Assembly: GCA_017948555.1 (NCBI GenBank)
Contig: JAFMYY010000017.1
Location: 89,810 to 142,359, forward strand
DNA length: 52,550 bases
DNA from: Cesiribacteraceae bacterium YIM B00369
GTDB taxonomy: Bacteria; Bacteroidota; Bacteroidia; Cytophagales; Cyclobacteriaceae
Direction of reading: 5' to 3'
The notes under the pieces were generated by a model, which worked only from the letters and a program-made list of their open reading frames with translations, was not told the origin of the DNA and searched no databases. Shown here in pieces: positions 33,117 to 41,840 of the stretch (the first letter of the stretch is position 1; every line of letters starts with the position of its first letter). Made by a program: the position numbers and the translations under genes.

Positions 33117-33356
33117 TCAGTCGTGGCCTTCCAGCTTTACAATCTTGTTGTACATGCCTAAAATTAAAAAGGAAGGAGCCCACTGGCCTACAAAAAGGGC
33201 TGGTTTATCCTGCTTTAAGATTTTTAAGGTTAATGATGCTGCCATTGAACCTAATGCAGCCCATAGGAAAATATCAGATGGTACTTTTGCAGTTTGGTGT
33301 TCAATAGCGGTTGCCACTGGTCCTTCTCTGTGTTCCGGATTTAAATTAGTTGCCAT
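33117..33356 (-). CDS. Small membrane protein, paralogue of the protein at 48337
   Basis: A 79-residue protein with a hydrophilic N-terminus (NPEHREGPVATAIEHQ), then two hydrophobic segments (30-46, 55-68) and the ending MYNKIVKLEGHD. It is identical to the protein encoded at 48337 at 67 of 79 aligned positions by my count, with the helices nearly invariant. No known family comes to mind. Conservation of two copies at this level implies a real, selected product. It has its own terminator and no partner gene. Confidence 0.85.
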   Translation of the reverse strand: MATNLNPEHREGPVATAIEHQTAKVPSDIFLWAALGSMAASLTLKILKQDKPALFVGQWAPSFLILGMYNKIVKLEGHD

Positions 33357-33661
33357 AGTTCTAAAAATTTTAAAATGGTATTAAAAATGGTTATTTCTTT
33401 ATAGGGAACGGACTTAAAGAGGGGATGTTTGGAAAAAAGAGGTTAATTAACTCAAATTTTCAAAACAGAATAGCAAAAGCCAGTTCTCTCTTTTACAGTG
33501 GATAACAAAAAAACTCCCGGAAAAAGGAAAACGTAAGTTTTGCCATTTTACCGGGAGTCTTATTTGTTGCATCCGTTTTATTAAAAAGGATGCGTATTTT
33601 CATTTTTTGCAGATTTCCCCAAAGAACACCTCATAAAAATGATGTTCCTTTCAGCTTAATC
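33357..33661. other. Intergenic region between small membrane protein and curlin gene
   Basis: 305 bp; holds the curlin gene terminator (33511-33558) and, nearer 33357-33480, presumably the promoter of the gene at 33117. Nothing else is visible. Confidence 0.4.
33511..33558 (-). terminator. Terminator of the curlin-repeat gene
   Basis: ACTCCCGG / CCGGGAGT with an internal secondary stem (GGAAAAC / GTTTTGCC, imperfect); on the minus strand followed by TTTTTTTGTT. It lies about 100 bp past the stop at 33662. Confidence 0.8.
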
Positions 33662-35431
33662 TTAATACTGGGTAATATTAGCTTTCATGTTATTACCGTG
33701 CTGGATCAGGTGATATGCGTTTCCGTTACCTGTCTGGGTAATATTAGCTTCATTGTAGTTACCCATCTGGTCTATGGAAGCATTACCATTTGTACCTAAC
33801 TGGTTTATAAAACCAAGGTTTCCGGTACCCTGCTGGATAATGTAAGAGGTGTTTCCATATTCCATCTGGTTCTGGTTGATTATGTTGCCTTCACCATACT
33901 GATGAGCCTCTGTATAGTTGCGGTCAGCATATTGTCTCTGGTCCACAAAGTTACCGTTACCATGCTGCATAACCACAGCCTGCACATTAGATCCACGCAT
34001 GTCCTGGTAAAGAATGTTGTCATCACCCATTTGCTCAATAGTGGAAATGTTCAGGTAAACATCCTGGTCAGTAACAGCTTTGTTTCCATTACCTTCCTGA
34101 GTGATATAACGTCTGTGTCTGTCACCAATCTGCTTGTTACGGGAAAGGTTATCATTACCAACCTGGCTACCATTACCACGGTTATTGTTGCCTTCCTGCA
34201 TCTGGTAAGCAGTATTTCTGTTACCATTCTGGTACATATAAATGATGTTGTTCATACCTGCCTGAATAGCTTCAGTACTGTTGCGGTTACCATACTGCTG
34301 CTGGTCAATAAAGTTATCGTTACCATGCTGCATGGCAGAACCTGATACATTTCTTCCGCGCTGGTCCTGGTAAAGGGTGTTCCTGTCACCAATTTGCTCG
34401 ATATTTGAAACGTTCAGGTAAATATCCTGGTCAGTGATGGCTTTGTTGCCATTACCTTCCTGGGTAATATAACGTCTGTGTCTGTCGCCGTACTGCTTGT
34501 TACGGGAAAGGTTGTCGTTACCTACCTGAGAGCCATTACCGCGGTTATTATTACCTTCCTGAAGCTGGTATGCATAGTTGCCATTTCCTCTCTGGTACAT
34601 ATAGATAATATTGTTCATACCTGTCTGAATAGCTTCGGTATGAAGATCATTTCCATATTGCTGCTGGTCAACAAAGTTGTTACTACCTTCCTGTGTGGCC
34701 ATTCCCATTATTACATGGCCGCGCTGGTCCTGGTAAATGGTGTTGTTATCGCCAATCTGCCTTAAAATGGATACGTTTTCGGTGTAATCCTGATCAGTAA
34801 TTGCTTTGTTGTTTTCACCAATCTGGGTTACTTTCCGGTGGTGGTCAGTTCCGTACTGCTTATTACGGGACAGGTTTCCTTCACCACGCTGGGCAGCACT
34901 GGCATAGTTGCTGTGTCCGTCCTGCAGGTGATAAGAATTATTATTGTCCCCGTCCTGGTACTGGTAAATTATATTTTCAGTACCCGTCTGGTGGGTGGTT
35001 ACACTGTTGCCATTACCAAATATCTGCTGGTCAACAAAGTTAGTATTACCAATCTGGTGGATCATGGATCTGTTCCAGTCTCCGACTTTGTAGATATAAG
35101 CATCATTATCATTACCCGCCTGATCAACATAACCGCTGGATCCGTTACCAATTTGTTCAAGGGCTGCAGTGTTATTGTCGCCCACCTGCATTATACTTCC
35201 CTCGTGGCCGGTTCCATCCTGCTTTATGGCTCCATAGTTGCTCATTCCGGTAATACCAACCACTGCATTCAGGCCTTCGCCTCTTTGTATGGTTGCTCCG
35301 TAATTCAGGTCTCCTGATTGAGTGATTTCAGTGTTGAGGTCTTCTCCCTCCTGCTCAATTCGTTGCTCATTTTGAGCAAAGGCAATAAAGGGGAGGAGCA
35401 AGCCCGCTCCTAATAGGTTTCTCTTTTTCAT
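33662..35431 (-). CDS. Large curlin-repeat protein (CsgA/CsgB-like amyloid candidate)
   Basis: A 589-residue exported protein: signal peptide to about FIAFAQ (residue 20), then a long run of curlin-type repeats of 10-12 or 22 residues with the pattern N-x-x-x-x-x-Q-x-G-x-x-N (e.g. AALEQIGNGSSGYVDQAGN), which stack as beta-helical amyloid in curli. Residues 131-493 are three copies of a 121-residue super-repeat, each starting NFVDQQ or NFIDQQ, with a partial fourth. CsgA is about 150 residues, so this is unusually long. No csgE, csgF or csgG homologue is in the window, so the export route is unseen. Confidence 0.9.
   Translation of the reverse strand: MKKRNLLGAGLLLPFIAFAQNEQRIEQEGEDLNTEITQSGDLNYGATIQRGEGLNAVVGITGMSNYGAIKQDGTGHEGSIMQVGDNNTAALEQIGNGSSGYVDQAGNDNDAYIYKVGDWNRSMIHQIGNTNFVDQQIFGNGNSVTTHQTGTENIIYQYQDGDNNNSYHLQDGHSNYASAAQRGEGNLSRNKQYGTDHHRKVTQIGENNKAITDQDYTENVSILRQIGDNNTIYQDQRGHVIMGMATQEGSNNFVDQQQYGNDLHTEAIQTGMNNIIYMYQRGNGNYAYQLQEGNNNRGNGSQVGNDNLSRNKQYGDRHRRYITQEGNGNKAITDQDIYLNVSNIEQIGDRNTLYQDQRGRNVSGSAMQHGNDNFIDQQQYGNRNSTEAIQAGMNNIIYMYQNGNRNTAYQMQEGNNNRGNGSQVGNDNLSRNKQIGDRHRRYITQEGNGNKAVTDQDVYLNISTIEQMGDDNILYQDMRGSNVQAVVMQHGNGNFVDQRQYADRNYTEAHQYGEGNIINQNQMEYGNTSYIIQQGTGNLGFINQLGTNGNASIDQMGNYNEANITQTGNGNAYHLIQHGNNMKANITQY
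33953..35041 (-). repeat. Three 363-bp coding super-repeats in the curlin gene
   Basis: Units cover residues 131-251, 252-372 and 373-493 of the curlin protein (363 bp each). Units 2 and 3 are the closest pair, sharing long blocks such as GNNNRGNGSQVGNDNLSRNK and HRRYITQEGNGNKA. The DNA shows the same blocks, suggesting recent duplication or gene conversion. Confidence 0.85.
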
Positions 35432-35892
35432 AATAGATTAGGTTAAATAAATAAAATGATTAAAAAATAGGTTAACATTTATAACACTCCTCATTTCTTT
35501 CAGGTAAGTGCATTACTGAGGCTAAAAATCAAATCTTTCATTCATATCCGGATCTGGTCTACTCAGCTACTATAATAGTAGGTACCTGTTTTACCTGGGT
35601 TATCTGTAAAAAATTTATAGAGGAATATTTCTATTTACCTCTGCTATATTAATCGGGTTTAAGCCGGAATTGTTACATAAAATGAGAGACTTCCCGGAAT
35701 TAATTGCTTTATTATTAATTTATTAAATTGATCGTCCTGTATACAAAACGCTCATTTATTCTTTTGCTGTTCACCACAGCAGAATGGTAAAATCCTAAAA
35801 TGAGCAGTATAAGTATTTTACCGCTACCGCAGGGAGCGCAAACAAAAAAGGAAGTGTTTATTTATTATTCAGGAAACTGTAAATGAAAAGAA
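35432..35892. other. Intergenic region between curlin gene and DinB-like gene
   Basis: 461 AT-rich bp between divergent genes. The only structure seen is a 15-bp palindrome at 35567-35581; promoters must be here but no clear consensus was found. Confidence 0.35.
35567..35581. promoter_or_regulatory. Perfect palindrome upstream of the curlin gene
   Basis: CTACTATAATAGTAG, a 15-bp odd palindrome, 136 bp upstream of the curlin gene start and adjoining GGTACC. A dimeric regulator site is plausible; nothing ties it to a named regulator. Confidence 0.35.
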
Positions 35893-36354
35893 ATGCAAAC
35901 TGAAGACATTTTAAAAGATCAGATAGTGGAATTGCTGCAAGGAGGCTTTGCCCCGGTGGTTATCCTGCTGAGGGAATACCACTATGAAAAAACAGGAATA
36001 GTATTGGATGGTCTTCCTTTTTCGGCCTGGAGCCTGCTGGAACATATGAGGCACAGGCAAAATATACTGCTCGGTTTTATGAAGGATCCGGAGAATAATC
36101 AGGATGTATGGCCCCCTGCTTACTGGCCCGATAATCCGGTACCTGAAAGCCAGGAGGCCTGGAATGAGGCAATTAACAGTTTTGAAAGCGACCTCCGGGA
36201 AATGATCAGGATAGTGCAGGACCCGGGGAGTGACTTATTTAAAGTACAGGAGAATGGAAAAAGCCTGAGCTGGGCAGCTATGACCACTTTTCACCACAAT
36301 GCTTATACCATAGGGCAGGTAAAAGCCATTGGCCGGCAGCTGGGCGTATGGTAA
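35893..36354 (+). CDS. DinB-like four-helix protein
   Basis: A 153-residue DinB/YfiT-type protein, a four-helix bundle family of metal-dependent thiol transferases and damage-inducible proteins. His51 (LLEHMRHRQ) and His134/His135 (TTFHHNAYTIGQ) fit metal ligands, and the GQ after the last helix start is family-typical. In many members the residue after NAY is a third ligand His (HNAYHLGQ); here it is Thr139, so metal binding may differ. It converges on the sulfotransferase gene with a gap of one base, so the two 3' ends touch. Confidence 0.83.
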   Translation: MQTEDILKDQIVELLQGGFAPVVILLREYHYEKTGIVLDGLPFSAWSLLEHMRHRQNILLGFMKDPENNQDVWPPAYWPDNPVPESQEAWNEAINSFESDLREMIRIVQDPGSDLFKVQENGKSLSWAAMTTFHHNAYTIGQVKAIGRQLGVW

Positions 36355-36355
36355 G

Positions 36356-37246
36356 TTAGTTTACATCCTGCTGCGATTTTATTATTTCCTGTTTCAGGCT
36401 TTCGAAGTTGTGGTGGGGGAGGTCACGGTTAAAGGACATGGCCTGGTTTCTATCCCTGGGATACCCGAGGTAACGGAGCAGGGGTCCTGCAATAATTTCT
36501 GCTTTCCGGAAGTGCTCATCGCCAAGCTGTTCCATCCAATAACCTGATCCTCCTTTTTTGAGGTGCTTCGGATTTTCTTTTTTAAGGCTTCTGAAGCTGA
36601 CAGCTTCTTCCAGTGCGGTTTTTTCAGCCTCCGGAAGCTCAGTTCCCAAATAGGTTAAAAGGCGGTTCAGCTCTTCCCGGAAATCCATGTTAAAACCCTC
36701 AAAAAAAGCAATATGAATATTGTGTTCCCTGCTTAACCGCAGGTGGTCCCACACATGCCATACCCATTCATGCATCAGCTGATCAAAATTCTTCTCCAGG
36801 AATTTGCCTGGGTCTTTTTCCTCCTGAGGGAAATACCTGAGCATATAGTCGGAACAGTAGTATTTTGCTGCCGAAATAGCGCGGTCGCGCGGATCACGGA
36901 TTATGTAAACAATCTTATCAAAATGCCTGAAAACTTCGCCACTCCTTTTGCATATGGGGGAGTGGGTCCATACATGGTTAGTTTGTGCTACATATTTTTC
37001 CATATCATCCACAGGCATTCTATAGATGCTGCTGATGCGGTAACTGTCCTGCAAGTCTGTAATATCCAGCACATTAATACGGGCCTGCCCCGGAAAGTTC
37101 AGCTCCCATTCCTTTGCAAGGCTGTAAATGGGCTGCTGTTCTATAAAGCTGTCAGTGCTGATATTGCTCCTGTTCAGGATTTGCTGGATTATCTGGTGCA
37201 GCCAGAAATTACCGCATTTAGGCACACCACTTTGCAGGATTTTCAT
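36356..37246 (-). CDS. Sulfotransferase domain protein
   Basis: A 296-residue PAPS-dependent sulfotransferase of the cytosolic type. The 5'-phosphosulfate loop is SGVPKCGNFWL (residues 6-16), the 3'-phosphate site is IVYIIRDPRDRAISAAKYY near residue 115, and the C-terminal KKGGSGYWMEQL corresponds to the RKGxxGDWK motif. THSP before residue 100 fits the substrate/catalytic histidine area. It would transfer sulfate to an alcohol or sugar hydroxyl; the acceptor is unknown. No sulfate-activation genes are in the window. It lies upstream of a signalling gene block. Confidence 0.88.
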   Translation of the reverse strand: MKILQSGVPKCGNFWLHQIIQQILNRSNISTDSFIEQQPIYSLAKEWELNFPGQARINVLDITDLQDSYRISSIYRMPVDDMEKYVAQTNHVWTHSPICKRSGEVFRHFDKIVYIIRDPRDRAISAAKYYCSDYMLRYFPQEEKDPGKFLEKNFDQLMHEWVWHVWDHLRLSREHNIHIAFFEGFNMDFREELNRLLTYLGTELPEAEKTALEEAVSFRSLKKENPKHLKKGGSGYWMEQLGDEHFRKAEIIAGPLLRYLGYPRDRNQAMSFNRDLPHHNFESLKQEIIKSQQDVN

Positions 37247-37350
37247 ACTTACTTTTTCTTTGCTCCGGTACTCCGGCCAACCGCAGTGGCAGTTGGTTAA
37301 AAATAGCTTTTATTTTAAATATTCCTTACTAAAAATGCATGAGGCTTTGG

Positions 37351-37728
37351 CTAAATCAGGCTCAATAGCTTCTCCTCTGTTAATGGTTTCTGGATAAAAT
37401 CTTTTACTGAGGGAATTTCCATAGTTACTACCTTTTCTTTCCTGCTGATGGAAGAGGTAAGGATTACCAGTTTTGTGCCTGGATAAAGGCCGGCAAATTT
37501 CTGGTTGTAATAGTGGGCAAAGTCTTTCCCGTTCATGCCAGGCATATTCATGTCTACAAAAATAATATCAGGCAATGGTATTTGCCTGCTCACACAGGAA
37601 TCTAAATAATTTTTTGCCTCCTCTACATTGGCAATACTGTTTATTTCTTTCAGGCATGTTGCCTTTTTCAATGTCCTCTCTGTTAAAAACAAAAAAAGAT
37701 CATCGTCATCTATTAAAAGTATTCTCAT
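37351..37728 (-). CDS. Stand-alone response regulator (receiver only)
   Basis: A 125-residue CheY-type receiver with no output domain. Acidic pocket Asp7-Asp9 (IDDDD), phosphoacceptor Asp59 (IIFVDMNMPG), switch Thr91 (LVILTSS) and Lys114 (IQKPL) are all present. It begins 59 bp downstream of the CheB/CheR/histidine-kinase gene on the same strand, so it is a likely phosphorelay partner of that kinase. It is closely similar to the receiver at 45489 (both have SRKEK and KPLTEEKL), which implies a duplication. Confidence 0.93.
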   Translation of the reverse strand: MRILLIDDDDLFLFLTERTLKKATCLKEINSIANVEEAKNYLDSCVSRQIPLPDIIFVDMNMPGMNGKDFAHYYNQKFAGLYPGTKLVILTSSISRKEKVVTMEIPSVKDFIQKPLTEEKLLSLI

Positions 37729-37787
37729 TATTTCCGGTAAAAAAGTGCTTTACAAATTAACTTATTAAAAAAAGGAGCAATCCTGTT

Positions 37788-40700
37788 TTATTTTGCCCCT
37801 GCAGGAAGCTCATTGGCCCGGGTTTCGTGGTAAGGCTTTAAAAATATGCGAAAGCAGGTGCCTTCCCCGACTTTACTTTCCACCTCTATGTGGCCACCAT
37901 TTTTCGCTACCATATATTTAATTACATACAGGCCTACTCCCATCCCTTCTGTTTGCCTGTGGAAGCGCTTGAAAGGTTTAAAAAGATCCAGGCCATATTC
38001 TTCAATATCAATGCCCACACCATTATCAGACACTGAGAGTAAAACAAAATCTTTTTGCAATTCTGTTTTGATAAAAATTAAGGGCTCCCGTTCCGGAGAT
38101 CTGTATTTTACTGCATTGCTGATCAGGTTTTTAAGAATACTTTCCATATAGGCTTCCATATAAAAGATGGATGGAATTTCTGAAAAATCATATTCAATTT
38201 TAGCATCGGTAAGTTCAATTTTGCCTGCAAGTTCATTTTTAACCTCCTGTAGCTGCTCTTCAAAATTTACCTTCACAGATCTGGTTTCATTTTCACTATC
38301 CATTTCAATAATCTGTACCAGGCCATTGAGGGTATAGTCGAGCTTACGGACCCCATTCCCAATTTCTGCAATAAAGGTTTTTTGTTCTTCCGGGTCTTTT
38401 TCCGTTTCCAGTAACTGGGAGAGGAGCTTCAGGTTAACTATAGGGGCCCGCAGGTCATGGGCAATGGCATGGACAAAATTATCCATACGGTCAAACATCT
38501 CTGAAAGCTGCTTATTGTTGGAAACTATTTTTCTTTCTGCTTTTTTTAAATCTGTAATATCTGTGGAAACCGACAAAATAGATTGTATCCCGTCCATTTC
38601 TCTGGAATATTCAGGGATAAGGCGGGTATAATAATGTTTTACTGTGGCAGGGGTTTTATGTGTTAAATAACAATCACGCTCCTCCCCGGAGTGGTAAACC
38701 TCCTGCAGTAAACGGTCTATTTTGTCTGATCCGTCAAGCATATGGAGCTCACGGGAACTCCTTCCCGTAATTTCTTCTGCTGATACCTGGTTAAGGTCCA
38801 GCAGGGATTTGTTTGCGAAAATAATTTTGAACTCCTTATTATATCGGGCAATAAGGTCAGGCGTATTTTCCAGCAGCGATTTTAAACGCTGTTCGCTTGC
38901 CCCCAGTTCTTCCGATATTTTTTTGAGTTTATTGTTTTTCTGTTTTAGCTCCGTAATATCAGTAAAAGTTATCACCACACCTTTAATCTGCCGGCTCTCG
39001 GTTTTATAAGGCAGTACCCGCATTATGCTGTAATTACCTTCTTTATGTTCCACTTCATGTTCCACCGGCTGCAGATTTTCAAGCACTTCCCGGATGTTAT
39101 CCTCCATACTGCTGTAACTGAAATTATAGCTGTAGTGGTTAATGGGGCGGCCAATATCTGATTCCCTGATGTTAAAATACCTTTTTGCCGGAGGTGTAAA
39201 CTTCCGTATGTTCAGTGAGCTGTCCAGGAAAATGGTGGCAATCTGAGTGCTGTTAAACAGGTTGAGCATATCATCATGCAAAGTGGTAAGCGCATCAATT
39301 TTATTCTTCAGCTCAGTGTTAACCGTCTGTAGCTCTTCGTTCGATGATTGCAGCTCTTCGTTCGTACTTTGCAGCTCTTCATTGGCCGACTGCATCTCCT
39401 CATTAGAGGACTGCAGTTCTTCATTGATGGTTTCGAGTTCATCGGCTGTAAAATGCAGTTCCCTGCGGGCGAGTTTCAGTTCCATTTCCAGGTTCTCAAT
39501 CTCTGCCTGGGAGTATTTGTCGCGGGTAATTATCTCAACACGCTCATCCTTTTCCCCGGGATTCCCTTTTTCTCTGAATTCAACAAGGGTTAAAAAGCTG
39601 CCGGCCTCGGGGTGCTTTTTGTCTATCCGGCTGAAAATAATATCCACCACATATTTCCGGTCCCCGTTTTCTATTATGGTATCAGTAAAAATTACCTTGG
39701 GTTTATTATCCTGAATCTGCCTGATGCCATTCCTGAATACGAGCAAAAGGTTCCCGCTTAACATACTGTAGATGTTCAGGTCGGAGCGGCGGTTGGGGAA
39801 GCGAAGGTATTTATCCAGTTTTCCGGTGGTATAAACCACATCTTCCTGCGGGTTTACCAGGAGTGAGGGAGGGGCAAAGCGTTCCGCTATCAGGTCGCTG
39901 TACTGCTCTTCTGTTGTAGCAGGTGCGGAAAAACGCTGCCGGAAACCTCCGGGCTGGTTAACCTGCATTTGTTGTGTTTCCTGGAAGAGGTGTGTTACCG
40001 GCCTGAAAACCCTTGAACTGGTATTTCCTTTATTTTTAAAAATTTTATTCCTGGCATCCACCGCATCAAAGAGGGTTTCCTGCTCATTATTCGATTCATT
40101 TACGCCTAAAAACAAAATTCCTCCTTCATTCAGCGCATAACTGAAGTTATGCAAAACCTTGTCCTGGGTTTCGTCATTGAGGTAAATGAATAAGTTACGG
40201 CAGGAAATAAGGTCCAGCCTGATAAATGGCGGATCGCTAAGAAGATTATGTTTAGAAAAAATAATCCGGCGGCGGATATCTTTTTTTACCTCAAAGAAGT
40301 CGCCCATAGGAATGAAATACTTTTTTAACCGCTCCTGACCTAAATCTTCTTCAATAGCATTGCTATACCTTCCTGTGCCGGCTATATCAATAGCCCGCTG
40401 GTTTACATCTGTGGCAAAAATTTTAAATTCAATGTTCAGCTTATGAGCAGCAATGTATTCATCGAACAAAATGGCAAGGGAATAAGCTTCCTCACCGGTC
40501 GAACAGCTGGTAACCCAGATGCGTACCGGCTCAAAAGTGGTTCTGTCGCTGCAGAGCGCCGGAACTACATTTTTTTCCAGGCTGTACCATGCTTCAGAAT
40601 CCCTGAAAAAACGCGTAACACCAATGAGAAGATCGTCGAATATATGGCGCACCTCCTTAGGGTGCTGTTGCAGAAAACGTTCATATTCATCCAGCTTCTC

Positions 40701-41444
40701 CAGGTGGTTCACCTTCATTCGTTTTTCGATCCGCCTGATAATGGTGCCGGGTTTGTAATTTTTAAAATTAACCCCTGAGTAGGCGCTGATCAGATGTATA
40801 ATTTCTTTCAGGGTGTCACGCTGATTATTAGTGGCGTCCTTTTTTAACTGCTCCTTATCAAGTACATCAGGGTTTTTTAAATAATGTGCCAGTTCTTTAG
40901 CCAGTTCTTCAGGAGTGGAAATATAATCAGGATGATCGGAAGAAATAGAAACATTGGGCATGCTGTCGAAGCTGGCCGATTGCGGATCCTGGACCATGAC
41001 CACTCCGCCACGGGCTTTAATTGTTTGTACGCCCCGGGCACCATCGGAGCCGGTGCCGGAAAGCACAATCCCAATGGCTTTATCTTCATAAAAATTAGCA
41101 AGCGATTCAAAAAAAACATCGATGGTTAAATTCGGGGCTTTGGTTGAACCGCGTTCTTCCAGGTAAAGGCCTTCCCCATTTATTTTAAGCTTTTTATTTT
41201 CCGGAATTACATATACTTGGTTGGGCTCCACCTGCCTGTTTTCCTTTACCTTAATTACCGGCATAGGGGTGAAACCAGAGAGGATTTTGTGGATCTGGCT
41301 GTCGTGAGTTGGTGAAAGATGCTGGATAACAACATAAGCAGCACCTGTGTTTTCAGGTAAGACCTTAAAAAACCGGGTTAAGGCCTCAAAACCACCTGCG
41401 GATGCACCTATTCCCACCACGCAAAAATTATTCTGCTTACTCAT
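37788..41444 (-). CDS. CheB-CheR-PAS-histidine kinase fusion
   Basis: A 1218-residue signalling protein. Order: CheB methylesterase (about 8-190; Ser15 in GIGASAGG, His42, Asp134), CheR methyltransferase (about 205-475; SAM motif VTSCSTGEEAYS and DLISCRNLFIYLN), a region to 640, a coiled coil with six heptads of the NEELQSS type (about 673-715), two PAS domains (about 718-835 and 845-970), dimerisation/phosphoacceptor His996 in HAIAHDLRAPI, and an ATPase (N box Asn1110, SDNGVGI 1139-1145, GMGVGL 1167-1172). Such fusions are found in bacteria without classic chemotaxis; substrates of the CheB/CheR parts are unknown. It faces two CheB-type genes. Confidence 0.95.
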   Translation of the reverse strand: MSKQNNFCVVGIGASAGGFEALTRFFKVLPENTGAAYVVIQHLSPTHDSQIHKILSGFTPMPVIKVKENRQVEPNQVYVIPENKKLKINGEGLYLEERGSTKAPNLTIDVFFESLANFYEDKAIGIVLSGTGSDGARGVQTIKARGGVVMVQDPQSASFDSMPNVSISSDHPDYISTPEELAKELAHYLKNPDVLDKEQLKKDATNNQRDTLKEIIHLISAYSGVNFKNYKPGTIIRRIEKRMKVNHLEKLDEYERFLQQHPKEVRHIFDDLLIGVTRFFRDSEAWYSLEKNVVPALCSDRTTFEPVRIWVTSCSTGEEAYSLAILFDEYIAAHKLNIEFKIFATDVNQRAIDIAGTGRYSNAIEEDLGQERLKKYFIPMGDFFEVKKDIRRRIIFSKHNLLSDPPFIRLDLISCRNLFIYLNDETQDKVLHNFSYALNEGGILFLGVNESNNEQETLFDAVDARNKIFKNKGNTSSRVFRPVTHLFQETQQMQVNQPGGFRQRFSAPATTEEQYSDLIAERFAPPSLLVNPQEDVVYTTGKLDKYLRFPNRRSDLNIYSMLSGNLLLVFRNGIRQIQDNKPKVIFTDTIIENGDRKYVVDIIFSRIDKKHPEAGSFLTLVEFREKGNPGEKDERVEIITRDKYSQAEIENLEMELKLARRELHFTADELETINEELQSSNEEMQSANEELQSTNEELQSSNEELQTVNTELKNKIDALTTLHDDMLNLFNSTQIATIFLDSSLNIRKFTPPAKRYFNIRESDIGRPINHYSYNFSYSSMEDNIREVLENLQPVEHEVEHKEGNYSIMRVLPYKTESRQIKGVVITFTDITELKQKNNKLKKISEELGASEQRLKSLLENTPDLIARYNKEFKIIFANKSLLDLNQVSAEEITGRSSRELHMLDGSDKIDRLLQEVYHSGEERDCYLTHKTPATVKHYYTRLIPEYSREMDGIQSILSVSTDITDLKKAERKIVSNNKQLSEMFDRMDNFVHAIAHDLRAPIVNLKLLSQLLETEKDPEEQKTFIAEIGNGVRKLDYTLNGLVQIIEMDSENETRSVKVNFEEQLQEVKNELAGKIELTDAKIEYDFSEIPSIFYMEAYMESILKNLISNAVKYRSPEREPLIFIKTELQKDFVLLSVSDNGVGIDIEEYGLDLFKPFKRFHRQTEGMGVGLYVIKYMVAKNGGHIEVESKVGEGTCFRIFLKPYHETRANELPAGAK
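39297..39425 (-). repeat. Heptad-coding tandem repeat (21-bp units)
   Basis: Six 7-residue units of the NEELQSS/NEEMQSA/NEELQST type, encoded by near-repeating 21-bp units, form the coiled coil between the CheR and PAS parts of the fusion kinase. Unit number sets helix length and so may tune signal transmission. Confidence 0.7.
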
Positions 41445-41840
41445 TAAATCCGGTTTTATATTTTACTGTTCCAAAAAGGCAAAAAGCCCGACAGTTTGTT
41501 TTGTTTGTTAAATGGCTGAAAAACACCCTTTGATAACAGCTGTTAAACAGCTAAAGTTAGCCAATCAGATGGGATTCTTAATGGTTTTACCTGGCTTTGT
41601 TTCCAATAGATGGTAAATATTACATAAGCCTGCCAGTGTTTAGGCATTTATTTATTGTTATATATCATCTTTAAATAAAAGGTTAAGGAATTTAGGTGCA
41701 GCCAGGGCCTACCGGGTCAGGGTTATAAATAAACCATTCCCCATATAAAGGGTTAGCTATTAGCCAACTGGCACTGAGTAAAGTTTTTTTGCTAAATGCT
41801 CTGTCGGGTTTGAGCCAATAAAGTACGAGCCATCTTTTTT
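41445..41840. other. Intergenic region between the divergent fusion kinase and CheB-type genes
   Basis: 396 bp shared by two divergent signalling genes. TAACAGCTGTTA (41534-41545) is a perfect 12-bp palindrome, 90 bp upstream of the kinase start, followed by the near repeat AACAGCTAAAGTTAGCC. A direct repeat TTAGC lies near 41755. These are candidate regulatory sites; no promoter consensus was recognised. Confidence 0.35.

Noticed and set aside
33902..35317. Several plus-strand ORFs across the curlin gene
   Set aside because: They are antisense shadows produced by the repetitive, stop-poor coding strand of the curlin repeats.
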